A DNA stretch of 64,000 nucleotides from Sulfitobacter sediminilitoris (GTDB lineage: Bacteria; Pseudomonadota; Alphaproteobacteria; Rhodobacterales; Rhodobacteraceae). A model generated the notes under the pieces. It ran no database searches. It had not been told where the DNA came from and saw nothing but the letters and a program-made list of their open reading frames with translations. Shown piece after piece: positions 1 through 8,780 of this stretch. Positions within the stretch are counted from its first letter, which is position 1. The number at the start of each line of letters is the position of its first letter. The position numbers were made by a program, and so were the translations under genes. The stretch lies in the NCBI RefSeq assembly GCF_010667575.1, contig NZ_JAABNT010000001.1:186001-250000 (forward strand), given 5' to 3'.

Positions 1-226
1 TGCCTCCGACACGCCGACCCTGTTCGGCGAAGATCAGGCGCGCTATCTCATCGCCTGCAACTTTGATCAGGCCGAGGCACTCATGACCGCTGCGACTGCG
101 GCAGGCCTCACGCTGACATCCGTTGGCAAGTTTGGCGGCAGCGATATTGCATTCGGGGGTGCCTCGGCCTCCCTCGAAGACCTGTCCCTGATCTTCCGTA
201 CGACCTTCGGGGCCACTTTCGCCTAA
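1..226 (+). CDS. purL: PurL C-terminal end (partial)
   Basis: This is the last 74 residues of phosphoribosylformylglycinamidine synthase subunit II, read in the frame starting at base 2 and ending with TAA at 224-226. PurL makes FGAM from FGAR, glutamine and ATP in purine synthesis. The tail reads LFGEDQARYLI, then KFGGSDIAFGGAS and a short closing helix, which matches the C-terminal AIRS-like domain of PurL. The 5' part lies outside the window. The next plus-strand element is the long hairpin at 233-392. Assignment rests on motif resemblance over a short tail. Confidence 0.85.
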   Translation, partial: ASDTPTLFGEDQARYLIACNFDQAEALMTAATAAGLTLTSVGKFGGSDIAFGGASASLEDLSLIFRTTFGATFA

Positions 227-232
227 GCCACT

Positions 233-392
233 TGGTTTCGGAGCCGCCGTTGCGTGAGATCAGGCGGACAGGGCGATGGCCGTTTGCCAAGAGGAATCGC
301 GGAGGGTCCCGCTTGCGGGATACCGCTATTCCTCTTGGGAAGCGGACAGCGGTCTGTCAGACAGGGCTCATGCAAGGGCGGCTCCGAAACCA
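233..392 (+). ncRNA. Rod-like structured RNA, 6S RNA candidate
   Basis: Bases 233-253 and 372-392 are inverted repeats matching at 20 of 21 positions, and pairing continues with GTGAG (254-258) against CTCAT (367-371). After an open region of about 28 nt on each side, a second stem pairs CCAAGAGGAAT (287-297) with ATTCCTCTTGG (328-338) and ends in a GC hairpin with the loop CTTG near 312-315. The 3' side of the open region can form a small hairpin, GACAG/CTGTC (345-357). Closing stem, central bubble with a 3'-side hairpin, and terminal stem in about 160 nt is the architecture of 6S RNA, which binds sigma-70 RNA polymerase. Strand is inferred from the 3'-side hairpin. No clear promoter or terminator is visible, so the name is an inference. 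Confidence 0.5.
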
Positions 393-437
393 TTTGGTTT
401 TGGTGGGCCAGCAGCGCCTTTTCAGCCCGCGAAGAGG

Positions 438-1706
438 CTAGAGCCGATGAGCTGCAAGTTCCGCAACCAACCGCGCCTTTTCTCCGACATCTTCAGGCCG
501 AGAGATCACCTCGGCCAATGCCTCCAGCGACGCAATCGAATGCCCGGCCCGAAAGCTATCGACATGCGGCAACATTGCGCGGATTCCGGCGGCCTTGGGC
601 GCAAAGCCATCCCAGCGCAGCAACGGGTTCAGCCAGATCAACCGACGTGCGGTCAGATGCAGACGTTGCATCTGACGCGCCAGATCTTCCGGCGCGTCCC
701 GGTCCAGCCCGTCCGTGATCAGCAGAACGACAGCCCCGTGCCCCATCACGCGCCGTGACCAATCGCGGTTGAAGGTCTCCAGACAGGCCCCGATGCGCGT
801 ACCGCCTTCCCAATCCTGCGCCTCCGCCCCGGCAGCGGCAAGTGCCGCATCCACGTCCCGTGTCGCCAAATGCCGCGTGATGTTGGTCAGCCGCGTCCCG
901 AAGGTAAACGCATGCACCTTGGCCCAGCCCGCCCCCTTGGCGTTGCTGACGGCATGCAAAAAATGCAGAATGACCCGCGAATACTGGCTCATGGAGCCAG
1001 AGATATCGCAAAGCACCACGAGATTGGGATAACGAGGGCGCGGTTTCTTGAAGGCCAGACGGTCCATTTCGCCCCCGCGTCGCAAGGCCTGCCTCAGCGA
1101 ACGTGCGGCATCGATCCGACCCTGCGGGGCCGCCATCCCCCGTCGCGAGGGCAAGGGTTTGACCGGCAGCGCCAGTCGCGCCAGCATCCGTTTTGCCTCT
1201 GCCATCTCGGCAATGCTCATCTGCTCGAAATCCAGCGTGCGTAGTCGTTCGGCACTCGACATGGTCAGGCTTGCGTCGACCTCAATGACCGCGTCCTCTT
1301 CGGCGCTGTCCGCCTCATCTTCCCGTTGCGGTGCCTCGGCCCCGTCCAGCAGCGCCTCTGCTGCGCGCTTCTCTGCCGCTTGCGCTGACCGCTCCTCCTG
1401 CACCCCGCGGATCGCGGGCAACATCGCGGCCATCATATGTTCCATGTACCGCGGGTCGCGCCAATAAAGGCGAAAGAGCTGGGCAAAGACGGTGCGGTGT
1501 TCGGGCCGGTTCACGAAACACGCATGCAGCGTCCAATAAAAGTCCCGCTTGTCGGTAAAACCCGCCGCCTCGACAGCACGGATTGCATCAATCACGCGGC
1601 CCGGCCCGATAGGCAATCCCGCACGCCGCAGGGCGCGGGCGAAATGGGTGATGTTGCCGGCAAGCTTCGGGTCGTCCGGCAGGTCTAACGGTGGCAATTC
1701 AGCCAT
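438..1706 (-). CDS. VWA domain CoxE-family protein
   Basis: This is a 422-residue protein of the CoxE/VWA family, which usually works with a MoxR-type AAA+ ATPase in maturing metalloenzymes or other complexes. A metal-ion-dependent adhesion site DISGS lies at about residue 234, with supporting Thr/Asp motifs (GGTRIG and ITDGLDRD) later in the domain. The N-terminal half is helical with an acidic stretch at about residues 125-145. The start is set at the ATG giving MAELPPLD, because relatives begin this way as far as I recall. An in-frame GTG at 1766 overlaps the moxR-like stop and would add 20 residues. It is the second gene of a minus-strand pair. The substrate is unknown: no CO dehydrogenase or xdhC gene is adjacent. 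Confidence 0.85.
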   Translation of the reverse strand: MAELPPLDLPDDPKLAGNITHFARALRRAGLPIGPGRVIDAIRAVEAAGFTDKRDFYWTLHACFVNRPEHRTVFAQLFRLYWRDPRYMEHMMAAMLPAIRGVQEERSAQAAEKRAAEALLDGAEAPQREDEADSAEEDAVIEVDASLTMSSAERLRTLDFEQMSIAEMAEAKRMLARLALPVKPLPSRRGMAAPQGRIDAARSLRQALRRGGEMDRLAFKKPRPRYPNLVVLCDISGSMSQYSRVILHFLHAVSNAKGAGWAKVHAFTFGTRLTNITRHLATRDVDAALAAAGAEAQDWEGGTRIGACLETFNRDWSRRVMGHGAVVLLITDGLDRDAPEDLARQMQRLHLTARRLIWLNPLLRWDGFAPKAAGIRAMLPHVDSFRAGHSIASLEALAEVISRPEDVGEKARLVAELAAHRL

Positions 1707-1766
1707 GACGCGGGGATCGGAGGCCCAGCCCCCGAATTTCCAAGGCGTTTGAGGTCCACAACACAC

Positions 1767-2675
1767 TCATGCAGGATCCAATGACGCTTTGGCCTGATCA
1801 AGGATGCGCTTGGCCTCGGATCCATGCAGCTTGGCGATATCATCCTGATACTTCAGGATGGCACCCAGCGTATCGGCGATCACTTCCGGGCTCAGGGTGA
1901 TCACATCAAGGGCAAGCAAACATTTCGCCCAGTCGATGGTCTCAGCCACGCCGGGCTTTTTGAACAGGTCTTCGGTGCGCAGCTGCTGGACAAAGGCGAC
2001 AACCTCGCGGCTGAGGCTTTCCGCTGCTTCAGGGGCACGGGCATGCAGAATGTCCATCTCGCGATCGAAATCCGGGTAGTCAACCCAGTGATACAGGCAA
2101 CGGCGCTTGAGCGCGTCATGCACCTCGCGTGTGCGGTTCGAGGTAATGATGACAATGGGCGGCTCGGGTGCCTTGATCGTCCCCATCTCCGGGATCGTGA
2201 CCTGAAAATCGCTGAGCGCTTCGAGCAAGAAGGCTTCAAACGGCGCATCAGTGCGGTCCAGCTCATCAATCAGCAAGATCGGCGCGCCCCGCTCATCGGG
2301 GCGCATGGCCTCCAACAACGGGCGTTCGATCAGGAACTCATCGCTGAAAAGCTGGGTGGTCAGCGCGTCGCGGTCCGCATCCCCGGCAGCTTCTGCCGCC
2401 CGGATGGCGACCATCTGGGCCGGGAAGTTCCACTCGTAAACGGCAGAATTGGCATCCAGCCCCTCGTAACACTGCAACCGGATCAGCTTTCGGTCCAAAC
2501 CGGCCGCCAATGCCTTGGCGATCTCGGTTTTACCCACGCCTGCCTCGCCTTCCAGAAACAGGGGCCGGCCCAGCTTCAGGCTTAGGAAAACCACCGTTCC
2601 CAGTGCCCGCCCGCAGATATAGCCCTGTCCGCTCAGCATCTCCTGCACCGCATCGATGCTCGTCATGTCGCTCAT
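1767..2675 (-). CDS. MoxR family AAA+ ATPase
   Basis: This 302-residue AAA+ ATPase is of the MoxR group, chaperone-like ATPases that remodel or activate partner complexes together with VWA proteins. Walker A GEAGVGKT is at residues 43-50 and Walker B ILLIDELD at 133-140, followed by sensor motifs (IITSNRTRE) and the C-terminal lid. The start is the ATG at 2675, because GGGGAGAGG sits just upstream of it; a longer in-frame start at 2705 has no such support. It runs directly into the VWA gene, separated by the stop or overlapping its alternative GTG, so the two are probably made together. The target is not identifiable here. Confidence 0.88.
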   Translation of the reverse strand: MSDMTSIDAVQEMLSGQGYICGRALGTVVFLSLKLGRPLFLEGEAGVGKTEIAKALAAGLDRKLIRLQCYEGLDANSAVYEWNFPAQMVAIRAAEAAGDADRDALTTQLFSDEFLIERPLLEAMRPDERGAPILLIDELDRTDAPFEAFLLEALSDFQVTIPEMGTIKAPEPPIVIITSNRTREVHDALKRRCLYHWVDYPDFDREMDILHARAPEAAESLSREVVAFVQQLRTEDLFKKPGVAETIDWAKCLLALDVITLSPEVIADTLGAILKYQDDIAKLHGSEAKRILDQAKASLDPA

Positions 2676-2774
2676 ATGCCTCTCCCCGATGCCCCAAAGG
2701 TGCATGGGCGCGGCGCAGGGTCAAGGCCCGCACATGCCAAATTGCCACGCCTTGGACAGCTGGTGCGTGCCAGA

Positions 2775-2803
2775 TTGACGCGATTCGGCCGGACTGACAT
2801 AAT
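2775..2803 (+). promoter_or_regulatory. Sigma-70-type promoter of the glycosyltransferase operon
   Basis: TTGACG at 2775-2780 and CATAAT at 2798-2803 are separated by exactly 17 bases. It lies in the 230-bp divergent gap between the MoxR gene and the first glycosyltransferase, pointing right, and would leave a leader of roughly 95 nt before the ATG at 2906. It is read by eye; no transcript data are available. Confidence 0.6.
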
Positions 2804-2905
2804 CTTTGCAAAGAATGAGAGGTTCCGGGGCATGATGCACCCGACCCCAAGAGGCGGATATGAGACAGAGCTTACGCAAATCCCTTTTGCGGGGTGAGGC
2901 CTGAA

Positions 2906-3940
2906 ATGCGCATCACCGCTGTGACCTGCGTCAAGAACGAAGGCCCGTTCCTGCTGGAATGGATTGCCTTTCACCGCGTGATCGGGGTGACGGATTTTCT
3001 ATTCTATTCAAACGATTGCACCGATGCCACGGACGAGATGCTGGACCGGCTTCAAGATCACGGCATCGTCGCGCACCTGCCCAACCCGGCCACCAACCGC
3101 AACTATCAGATGCAGGCGCTGAAAGCCGCAAAACAACATCCGCTGGTGAAACAATCTGACTGGGTCTGGATTGCCGATGTGGATGAATTCCCCAATATCC
3201 ATGTCGGGGATCACAGCTTTCCCGCCCTCATTGAGGCCTGCGGCAATCCACAGGCGATCTCACTGACCTTTCAGTTCATGGCCAATGACGGGATTGAGGA
3301 CTACGTCGACCAGCCTGTCATCACGCAGTTCCTGCGCGGCCATAACCCCGACATCTGGGGGGCAGACACCGCGATTGAGGTCAAGAGTCTGGTGCGCAGG
3401 GATTTCCCGGTGGAATACTATGGCGCGCATCGCCCTTTCCATGATGAGGCGAAGGCCAAGCCCAATTGGACCGACGGATCAGGCCGCCCGGTGCCGGCAC
3501 CCTTTCGCAAGCGTGCGGGCAAGCGGCGCATACGGGCTTTCCCGGCGCGTGGTGCCCGCGAGTTGGCAACCTTGAACCACTACGCTCTGCGCTCGCTTGA
3601 CAGTTATCTGGTCAAGAATGACCGGGGCGACGTGAACCGGGAACACCGGGCGTTTGACGACAGCTATTGGCGCGAACGCAATGACGGTGGTTATTTCGAC
3701 GATAGCATTCTGCGCTATGAGGCAGATGTGCGTGCTGAAATGGACCGCCTCAAGGCGCTGGATGGAATCGGGGCGCTGCATGACAAGGCGGTACGCCTGC
3801 ACATGGCCAAACGCGACGCATTGCTGGCGCAGGACAGCTATCAGGAGATGCGCAAGCAGTTGCTGTCGGCCTCCCCCTATTCCGCCGCTGAGACCGCGAT
3901 CCGCGATGAAATCGGTTTTGAGATCGGACAGTTGCCATGA
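2906..3940 (+). CDS. Glycosyltransferase family 2 (PF13704-like)
   Basis: A 344-residue cytoplasmic glycosyltransferase with no membrane segment. It opens with a nucleotide-sugar-binding strand (AVTCVKNEGPFLLEW, residues 5-19), then FYSNDCTDATDEM, and has the metal-binding DVDEF at 91-95. This pattern fits the Glyco_tranf_2_4 group, often annotated family 2. The ATG at 2906 is chosen over the GTG at 2894 because GAGG lies 6-9 bases upstream of it. It is the first gene of the surface-polymer cluster, and its stop overlaps the sulfotransferase start (ATGA). Donor and acceptor sugars cannot be told from sequence. Confidence 0.85.
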   Translation: MRITAVTCVKNEGPFLLEWIAFHRVIGVTDFLFYSNDCTDATDEMLDRLQDHGIVAHLPNPATNRNYQMQALKAAKQHPLVKQSDWVWIADVDEFPNIHVGDHSFPALIEACGNPQAISLTFQFMANDGIEDYVDQPVITQFLRGHNPDIWGADTAIEVKSLVRRDFPVEYYGAHRPFHDEAKAKPNWTDGSGRPVPAPFRKRAGKRRIRAFPARGARELATLNHYALRSLDSYLVKNDRGDVNREHRAFDDSYWRERNDGGYFDDSILRYEADVRAEMDRLKALDGIGALHDKAVRLHMAKRDALLAQDSYQEMRKQLLSASPYSAAETAIRDEIGFEIGQLP

Positions 3941-4572
3941 GCCGTTTGCGCGTCGTGAACCTTGCCCTGCCCAAGACGGGCACAACCACCCTGACTGACG
4001 CGTTGCGCCACGCGGGGCTCACGGTCGCCGACTGGCGCATTCGCGCTGGCCAGTCGACCCGCGATGACATCCCGCGCATGCATGTCGGCAAGATCATCTA
4101 TGAAGATTACTTCGCCACCGGTGACCCGTTGGCCCGGCTGGATGAGTTCGATGTGATCAATGAAATGTCCGCCGTGCGCGAGGACCGCTCGCTCTGGCCA
4201 CAGACGGATTGGGGCGTGCTATCCGCCATCCAGAAATGCCATCCGGGGGTAAAGTTCATTCTGACCATGCGCGATCCGGAAAAAACCGCTGATTCCATGA
4301 TGCGCTGGAACAACCTTGGCAAACGTCGCCTGCCCTCCGCCGATATCCCGGGCCTGCCCCGTGGCTTTGGCCGGACCGAGGACCAGTTGGCGCGCTGGCT
4401 GTCGGCGCATTATGCCTTTTGCCACCATGTCTTTGACGGCGCGAAAAACTTCATGTCTTACGACATCGAAGACCCCGACGCACAGGCCAAGATCAGCGCC
4501 TATCTGGGCGTCGATTTGCCGTGGTGGGGCCAAAGCAACGTGGGCAAGCCCGCTGCAAAGGCGACTTCATGA
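3937..4572 (+). CDS. Sulfotransferase family protein
   Basis: This 211-residue protein carries the 5'-phosphosulfate loop PKTGTTT at residues 12-18 and a 3'-phosphate-binding segment MRDPEKTADS at 111-120, the two signatures of PAPS-dependent sulfotransferases. It is at the short end for the family, but both motifs are intact and no frameshift is apparent. It overlaps the genes on both sides by four bases (ATGA), which indicates translational coupling with two glycosyltransferases. The likely role is sulfation of a glycan made by the same cluster; that is an inference from context. Confidence 0.8.
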   Translation: MSRLRVVNLALPKTGTTTLTDALRHAGLTVADWRIRAGQSTRDDIPRMHVGKIIYEDYFATGDPLARLDEFDVINEMSAVREDRSLWPQTDWGVLSAIQKCHPGVKFILTMRDPEKTADSMMRWNNLGKRRLPSADIPGLPRGFGRTEDQLARWLSAHYAFCHHVFDGAKNFMSYDIEDPDAQAKISAYLGVDLPWWGQSNVGKPAAKATS

Positions 4573-6926
4573 AACTCACGCTTCTGATCGGCCCCACGGA
4601 AAAAGCCGCCATGCGGTTTCGCAGCCTGTTCAAGCACAAGGCAGGTGCGCTTGAGAAAGCCGGGATCGCTGCGCCGGACTGGAATCATGTGCGCCTCTAC
4701 GCCGCTTGTGCCGAGGCGGACGAGGTCGGCGTTCTGCGCTACAAGCGCGGGCTGGACAATCCGCTGGTGCAGCAAACCCTGACGTCCGAATTTCACAGCC
4801 TGTTCGCCAGGGAATTGCCCACCATCAAGGCCGATCATATCGTCCTGTCAGCGGCGCAACTGGGCAGCTTGCTTCATACCCCGGATGAACTGGCGCGCTT
4901 ACACGCCCTTCTGACACCCTATTTCGACGACATTCAGATCGTCGCCCATATCGACGAACAGGCGCGCCTTCTGGTGCAGCACTACATCTATGCCGTGTTG
5001 GAAGGCAGGCGGTATCCTCTCAGCCAAGAGATTGAACTGGCGAAAGAAAAGGATTGGTGGACGGGCGCCTTGGCACAAAGGCAGGGGAACGATCCTCACT
5101 TTGGCATCTTCAATGACATCCACCATCCGCCGTTCTGGCTGGATTTCAAATCGCTCCTGGCGTTCTGGGAAAAGTCGTTTGGCAAGGGCAATGTCACCCT
5201 GCGCCCTCTCGACCTCAATGCGCTCTATGGCGACGCCGGGATAGAAGAGCTTTGCACCACCCTCGGCATCGAGAACAGCCTTGGCAAGGTCGAGCCGGAT
5301 CGCCTCTATCATCCGGAGCCTGCCGCCTCGCTGACCCGGATGCGGCACATGAACGAGGTGTTGATCCGCTTTGCACAGGCACGCGACATGATCATCCCCC
5401 GCGAGATGTGGACACAGGTGTTGCGCAACGTGCGCATCGCAGGTGACCCGATCGAGCCGGGCAGCCTCGCAGCCGTCTCCAAGCATTTCAAGAAAGACAA
5501 CGCAGGTCTGATCAAGCGCTTCCCTGACCTTTCAACCGCCCTTGCTCCCGATGATCCCTGCGCCCCTTGGGAAGAGGCCGATCCGCAGATGGGCTTCCGC
5601 GCGACGCAATACCTTGCCGCCTATGCCTTTGCGCTTCGCAAGAACGGCACGCCGGTGGCCGAAAAGCGCGCCGAGGCTGAAGCAGCAAAGCGCGCGTCCG
5701 AGAAATTTGAGGAACTATTGAATGAGGACGCATCGGGCGCGGAGGAGCAAGCCGCCAAGCAACGGCTGTTGAACCGGGTCAAGGTGAACCACCAGATGGT
5801 CCTCTCCACCCAGTTCAAACCCCATAACAATCTTGGTGCCGTGAACGAAGAAGAACTGGCCGCTGCCTATACGCCCATGCCACCGCGCATCCTGCCCAAA
5901 GGCTCAACCGGCAATGTGATCGTGGGCTGCATGAAGAACGAAGCGCCATATATCTTGGAATGGATCGCATACCACCGCGCCATCGGCATCGATGCCTTCC
6001 TGATCTACACCAACGACTGCACAGACGGGACCGATGAGGTTCTGGGCCGCCTGATGGAGATGGGCATCGTTGAGCACCGCAACAATGACAATTGGAAGGG
6101 CAACTCGCCCCAACAGCATGCTCTGAACAAGTCTTTGAAAGAACCCGTAATCCAGAACGCCGAGTGGATCGCCCATATCGACGTCGATGAATTCATGAAC
6201 ATTCGCACCGGTAACGGGACGCTGGATGATCTCTTTGCCGCCGTACCGGACGCCACCAACATTGCGATGACATGGCGGCTTTTTGGTCATAACGGCGTCA
6301 CCAAACTCAAGGACGACTTTGTCATTGAGCAGTTCGACGCCTGTGCGCCGAAATACTGCCCCAAGCCCCACACGGTCTGGGGCTTCAAGACCATGTTCCG
6401 CAACATCGGGGCCTACGCAAAGATCTCTTGTCACCGCCCGAACAAGCTGGCCGAAGACTATGAAAACAAAGTGAAATGGGTCAACGGATCGGGCCATGAC
6501 ATGACCCGGGACGCTGCCCACAATGGCTGGCGGTCGTCCAAGACCAACATCGGCTACGATCTTTTGCAACTCAACCACTACGCTTTGCGCAGCGCCGAAT
6601 CCTTCTTGATCAAGCGCCAGCGCGGGCGCGCGCTGCACGTGGACCGCTCGATCGGGATCAACTACTGGATCCGCATGGACTGGTCCGATTTCCGCGATAT
6701 CACAATCAAGCGCAACCTGCCCCGCTTGCGGGCCGAATATGACCGGCTGATGGAAGATAAAAAGCTCAAGCAAGCCCATCAGGCCGGATTGAAGTGGCAT
6801 CAGGCCAAGGCAAAGGAACTGCACGCCATGCCCGAATTCGCAGAATTGTACCAACAGGCGCTGGACGTGAAACTGAACGAGACAGAGCGCGTCGCCTACG
6901 CCTTGTCGCTGGATATGGAGAGCTGA
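4569..6926 (+). CDS. Two-domain protein with C-terminal glycosyltransferase
   Basis: This is a 785-residue fusion. The C-terminal part from about residue 449 is a family 2 glycosyltransferase like its neighbours: NVIVGCMKNEAPYILEW, then YTNDCTDGTDEV and DVDEF at about 538-542. The first 440 residues are not a glycosyltransferase. They start MKLTLLIGPTEKAAMRFRS and resemble in outline the nucleotide-binding sulfotransferase-like or capsule proteins found beside such enzymes, though no certain P-loop is visible. Residues 360-400 look like a charged, Ala/Glu-rich linker. The ATG at 4569 is chosen because it overlaps the previous stop as ATGA; an in-frame start at 4521 would sit inside the sulfotransferase gene. 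Confidence 0.75.
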   Translation: MKLTLLIGPTEKAAMRFRSLFKHKAGALEKAGIAAPDWNHVRLYAACAEADEVGVLRYKRGLDNPLVQQTLTSEFHSLFARELPTIKADHIVLSAAQLGSLLHTPDELARLHALLTPYFDDIQIVAHIDEQARLLVQHYIYAVLEGRRYPLSQEIELAKEKDWWTGALAQRQGNDPHFGIFNDIHHPPFWLDFKSLLAFWEKSFGKGNVTLRPLDLNALYGDAGIEELCTTLGIENSLGKVEPDRLYHPEPAASLTRMRHMNEVLIRFAQARDMIIPREMWTQVLRNVRIAGDPIEPGSLAAVSKHFKKDNAGLIKRFPDLSTALAPDDPCAPWEEADPQMGFRATQYLAAYAFALRKNGTPVAEKRAEAEAAKRASEKFEELLNEDASGAEEQAAKQRLLNRVKVNHQMVLSTQFKPHNNLGAVNEEELAAAYTPMPPRILPKGSTGNVIVGCMKNEAPYILEWIAYHRAIGIDAFLIYTNDCTDGTDEVLGRLMEMGIVEHRNNDNWKGNSPQQHALNKSLKEPVIQNAEWIAHIDVDEFMNIRTGNGTLDDLFAAVPDATNIAMTWRLFGHNGVTKLKDDFVIEQFDACAPKYCPKPHTVWGFKTMFRNIGAYAKISCHRPNKLAEDYENKVKWVNGSGHDMTRDAAHNGWRSSKTNIGYDLLQLNHYALRSAESFLIKRQRGRALHVDRSIGINYWIRMDWSDFRDITIKRNLPRLRAEYDRLMEDKKLKQAHQAGLKWHQAKAKELHAMPEFAELYQQALDVKLNETERVAYALSLDMES

Positions 6927-6929
6927 GAC

Positions 6930-7625
6930 ATGGACGGCCAACCCACATCAGAACCTGCCGGATTTATCCGGTCTCGCGGGATGCGGTTTCCCAAACACCC
7001 CGACATCATGCAAGGAAAGATTCGCCGCCTTCTGCGCAACAATGACTACGAGGCAAAGGAAACCGAAGCGGCCCTGCGCGTCGTCAGGGAAGGCGATGTC
7101 GTGGTCGAGTTGGGCGGCGGTATCGGCTACATGTCAACACTGGTTTCCACCAAACGCGCGATCAAATCGGTGCATGTCTTCGAGGCGAACCCAAATCTGA
7201 TCCCCTACATCCAGTCGGTGCACGCCGCAAACGACGTGACTAACGCTCATGTGACAAACGCCATTCTGGGAACCCGCAAGGGCAGCGTGGACTTCTATGT
7301 GCGCGAACCGATGCTGGGCTCATCCATGCAGAAGCTGGAGGGCGAAGTGGATCCGCCTTCGGTCAAGGTCGACGTGCTGAATGCTAAGACCACCTTCAAG
7401 GACATTGGCGCGAACGTGTTGATCTGCGACATCGAAGGCGCAGAGGTCGATCTGATCCCGTCCCTCGACCTGAGCGGCTTTCGCGCGGCAATCATCGAAA
7501 CCCACCCCCAGTGGATTGGACCCGAGGGGATGAACAAGGTGATGCGTGCCTTCATGGATGCTGGCCTTGCCTACTACCATCGCGGCTCGCACGGCAAGGT
7601 GCTGGCCTTTCGAACCGACTGGTAG
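6930..7625 (+). CDS. FkbM family methyltransferase
   Basis: A 231-residue SAM-dependent methyltransferase of the FkbM type. The SAM loop VVELGGGIGYMSTL lies at about residues 57-70, and the FkbM hallmark ICDIEGAEVDLI at about 165-176. FkbM enzymes O-methylate sugars or polyketides, so here it may methylate a sugar of the cluster's glycan. It starts three bases after the fusion gene and its TAG abuts the next ATG, so it is inside one transcription unit. Confidence 0.85.
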   Translation: MDGQPTSEPAGFIRSRGMRFPKHPDIMQGKIRRLLRNNDYEAKETEAALRVVREGDVVVELGGGIGYMSTLVSTKRAIKSVHVFEANPNLIPYIQSVHAANDVTNAHVTNAILGTRKGSVDFYVREPMLGSSMQKLEGEVDPPSVKVDVLNAKTTFKDIGANVLICDIEGAEVDLIPSLDLSGFRAAIIETHPQWIGPEGMNKVMRAFMDAGLAYYHRGSHGKVLAFRTDW

Positions 7626-8675
7626 ATGACACATCTCGCCATCCTCTGCGTCCGGAACGAAGCGGCCTTCCTGCTGGAATGGCTGGCCCACCACCGGGCC
7701 GTGGGCTTTGATGATTTCCTTGTTTTTTCAAATGATTGTGACGATGGTACGGTGGAAATGCTCGACCGGCTGGCCGAGATGGGGATGCTTGACCACGTGC
7801 CAAACAACGGCCCCTACGATCAGGGCGGCATCCAGTTCACGGCGCTCAAGGCGGCAGCCAAGTTAAAGCAGGTCAAACAGGCGGACTGGATCATGCCGCT
7901 CGACATCGATGAATTCGTCAACATCCACTGTGGCGATCACACGCTATCCGCACTGCATGATGCCTTGCCTGACGCCACGGCCATCCCGCTGACATGGCGG
8001 CTTTTTGGCACTTCGGGCCAGGTCCGATACGAAGACGTGCCGGTCCTTGATACCTTCACACGCTGCGCCCCCAAGGTCATTCACTGGCCTTGGCGTGCGG
8101 CGCTCTTCAAAACGCTCTACCGCAATGACGGGACATACCGGAAACCGGGTGTCCACCGCCCCCGCGACCCTGATAAAACCAAGCTGGACGCCGCCCGCTG
8201 GTTCGATGGATCGGGTCGCGCTTTGGGTGATGATTTCAAGACAAAGCGCATCTTTTCCAACTACGGCATAGACAATTACGCCTTGGCGCAACTCAACCAC
8301 TATCCGCTGTGCGCCTTGGAATCATACGTTCTGAAGGCCGACCGGGGCCGCGCCGTGCATTCCGATCACCTGCTCGGTCTCGACTACTTTGTCGAGCGCA
8401 ACTTCAACACTGATGAAGATACCAGCATCCAGTCGCTCGCCCCCGCCCGCCAGGCCGAAAACATGAGCCTTTTGGCCGATCCGACGCTCAGGCAACTACA
8501 TGAAAATGCGGTTGCGTGGCGCAAATCCCGCTTCAATATCCTGCTAGAACAAGAGCCGTTTCGCGCGCTTTTCGGCCGCCTGCTGATGGCCCCGCCAAGT
8601 CAGCCGATCCCGCCCCAAGCGGCGCAATTCCTGATCCGGCATGCCAATCTGGCCCACCAATCCGGCCCCAAATAG
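7626..8675 (+). CDS. Glycosyltransferase family 2 (PF13704-like)
   Basis: The third copy in this cluster, 349 residues. It has the same opening (LAILCVRNEAAFLLEWLAHH), the SNDCDDGTVEM segment and a DIDEF metal site near residue 93. Conserved HRPRDPDKTK and LNHYPL segments near the middle match the other copies (HRPNK, LNHYAL). Its ATG directly follows the TAG of the FkbM gene with no gap. It is clearly a paralogue of 2906-3940 and of the C-terminal half of 4569-6926, so successive sugars may be added by related enzymes. Confidence 0.85.
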   Translation: MTHLAILCVRNEAAFLLEWLAHHRAVGFDDFLVFSNDCDDGTVEMLDRLAEMGMLDHVPNNGPYDQGGIQFTALKAAAKLKQVKQADWIMPLDIDEFVNIHCGDHTLSALHDALPDATAIPLTWRLFGTSGQVRYEDVPVLDTFTRCAPKVIHWPWRAALFKTLYRNDGTYRKPGVHRPRDPDKTKLDAARWFDGSGRALGDDFKTKRIFSNYGIDNYALAQLNHYPLCALESYVLKADRGRAVHSDHLLGLDYFVERNFNTDEDTSIQSLAPARQAENMSLLADPTLRQLHENAVAWRKSRFNILLEQEPFRALFGRLLMAPPSQPIPPQAAQFLIRHANLAHQSGPK

Positions 8676-8780
8676 GCATATTTGCGCACGCATTCTCCTA
8701 AATTCTGCCGTATTGCACTGGTAACTCAGACCCCAAATCGCACATCTAATAACGCGATGCAGGCATTTGAGGACGCAGTC

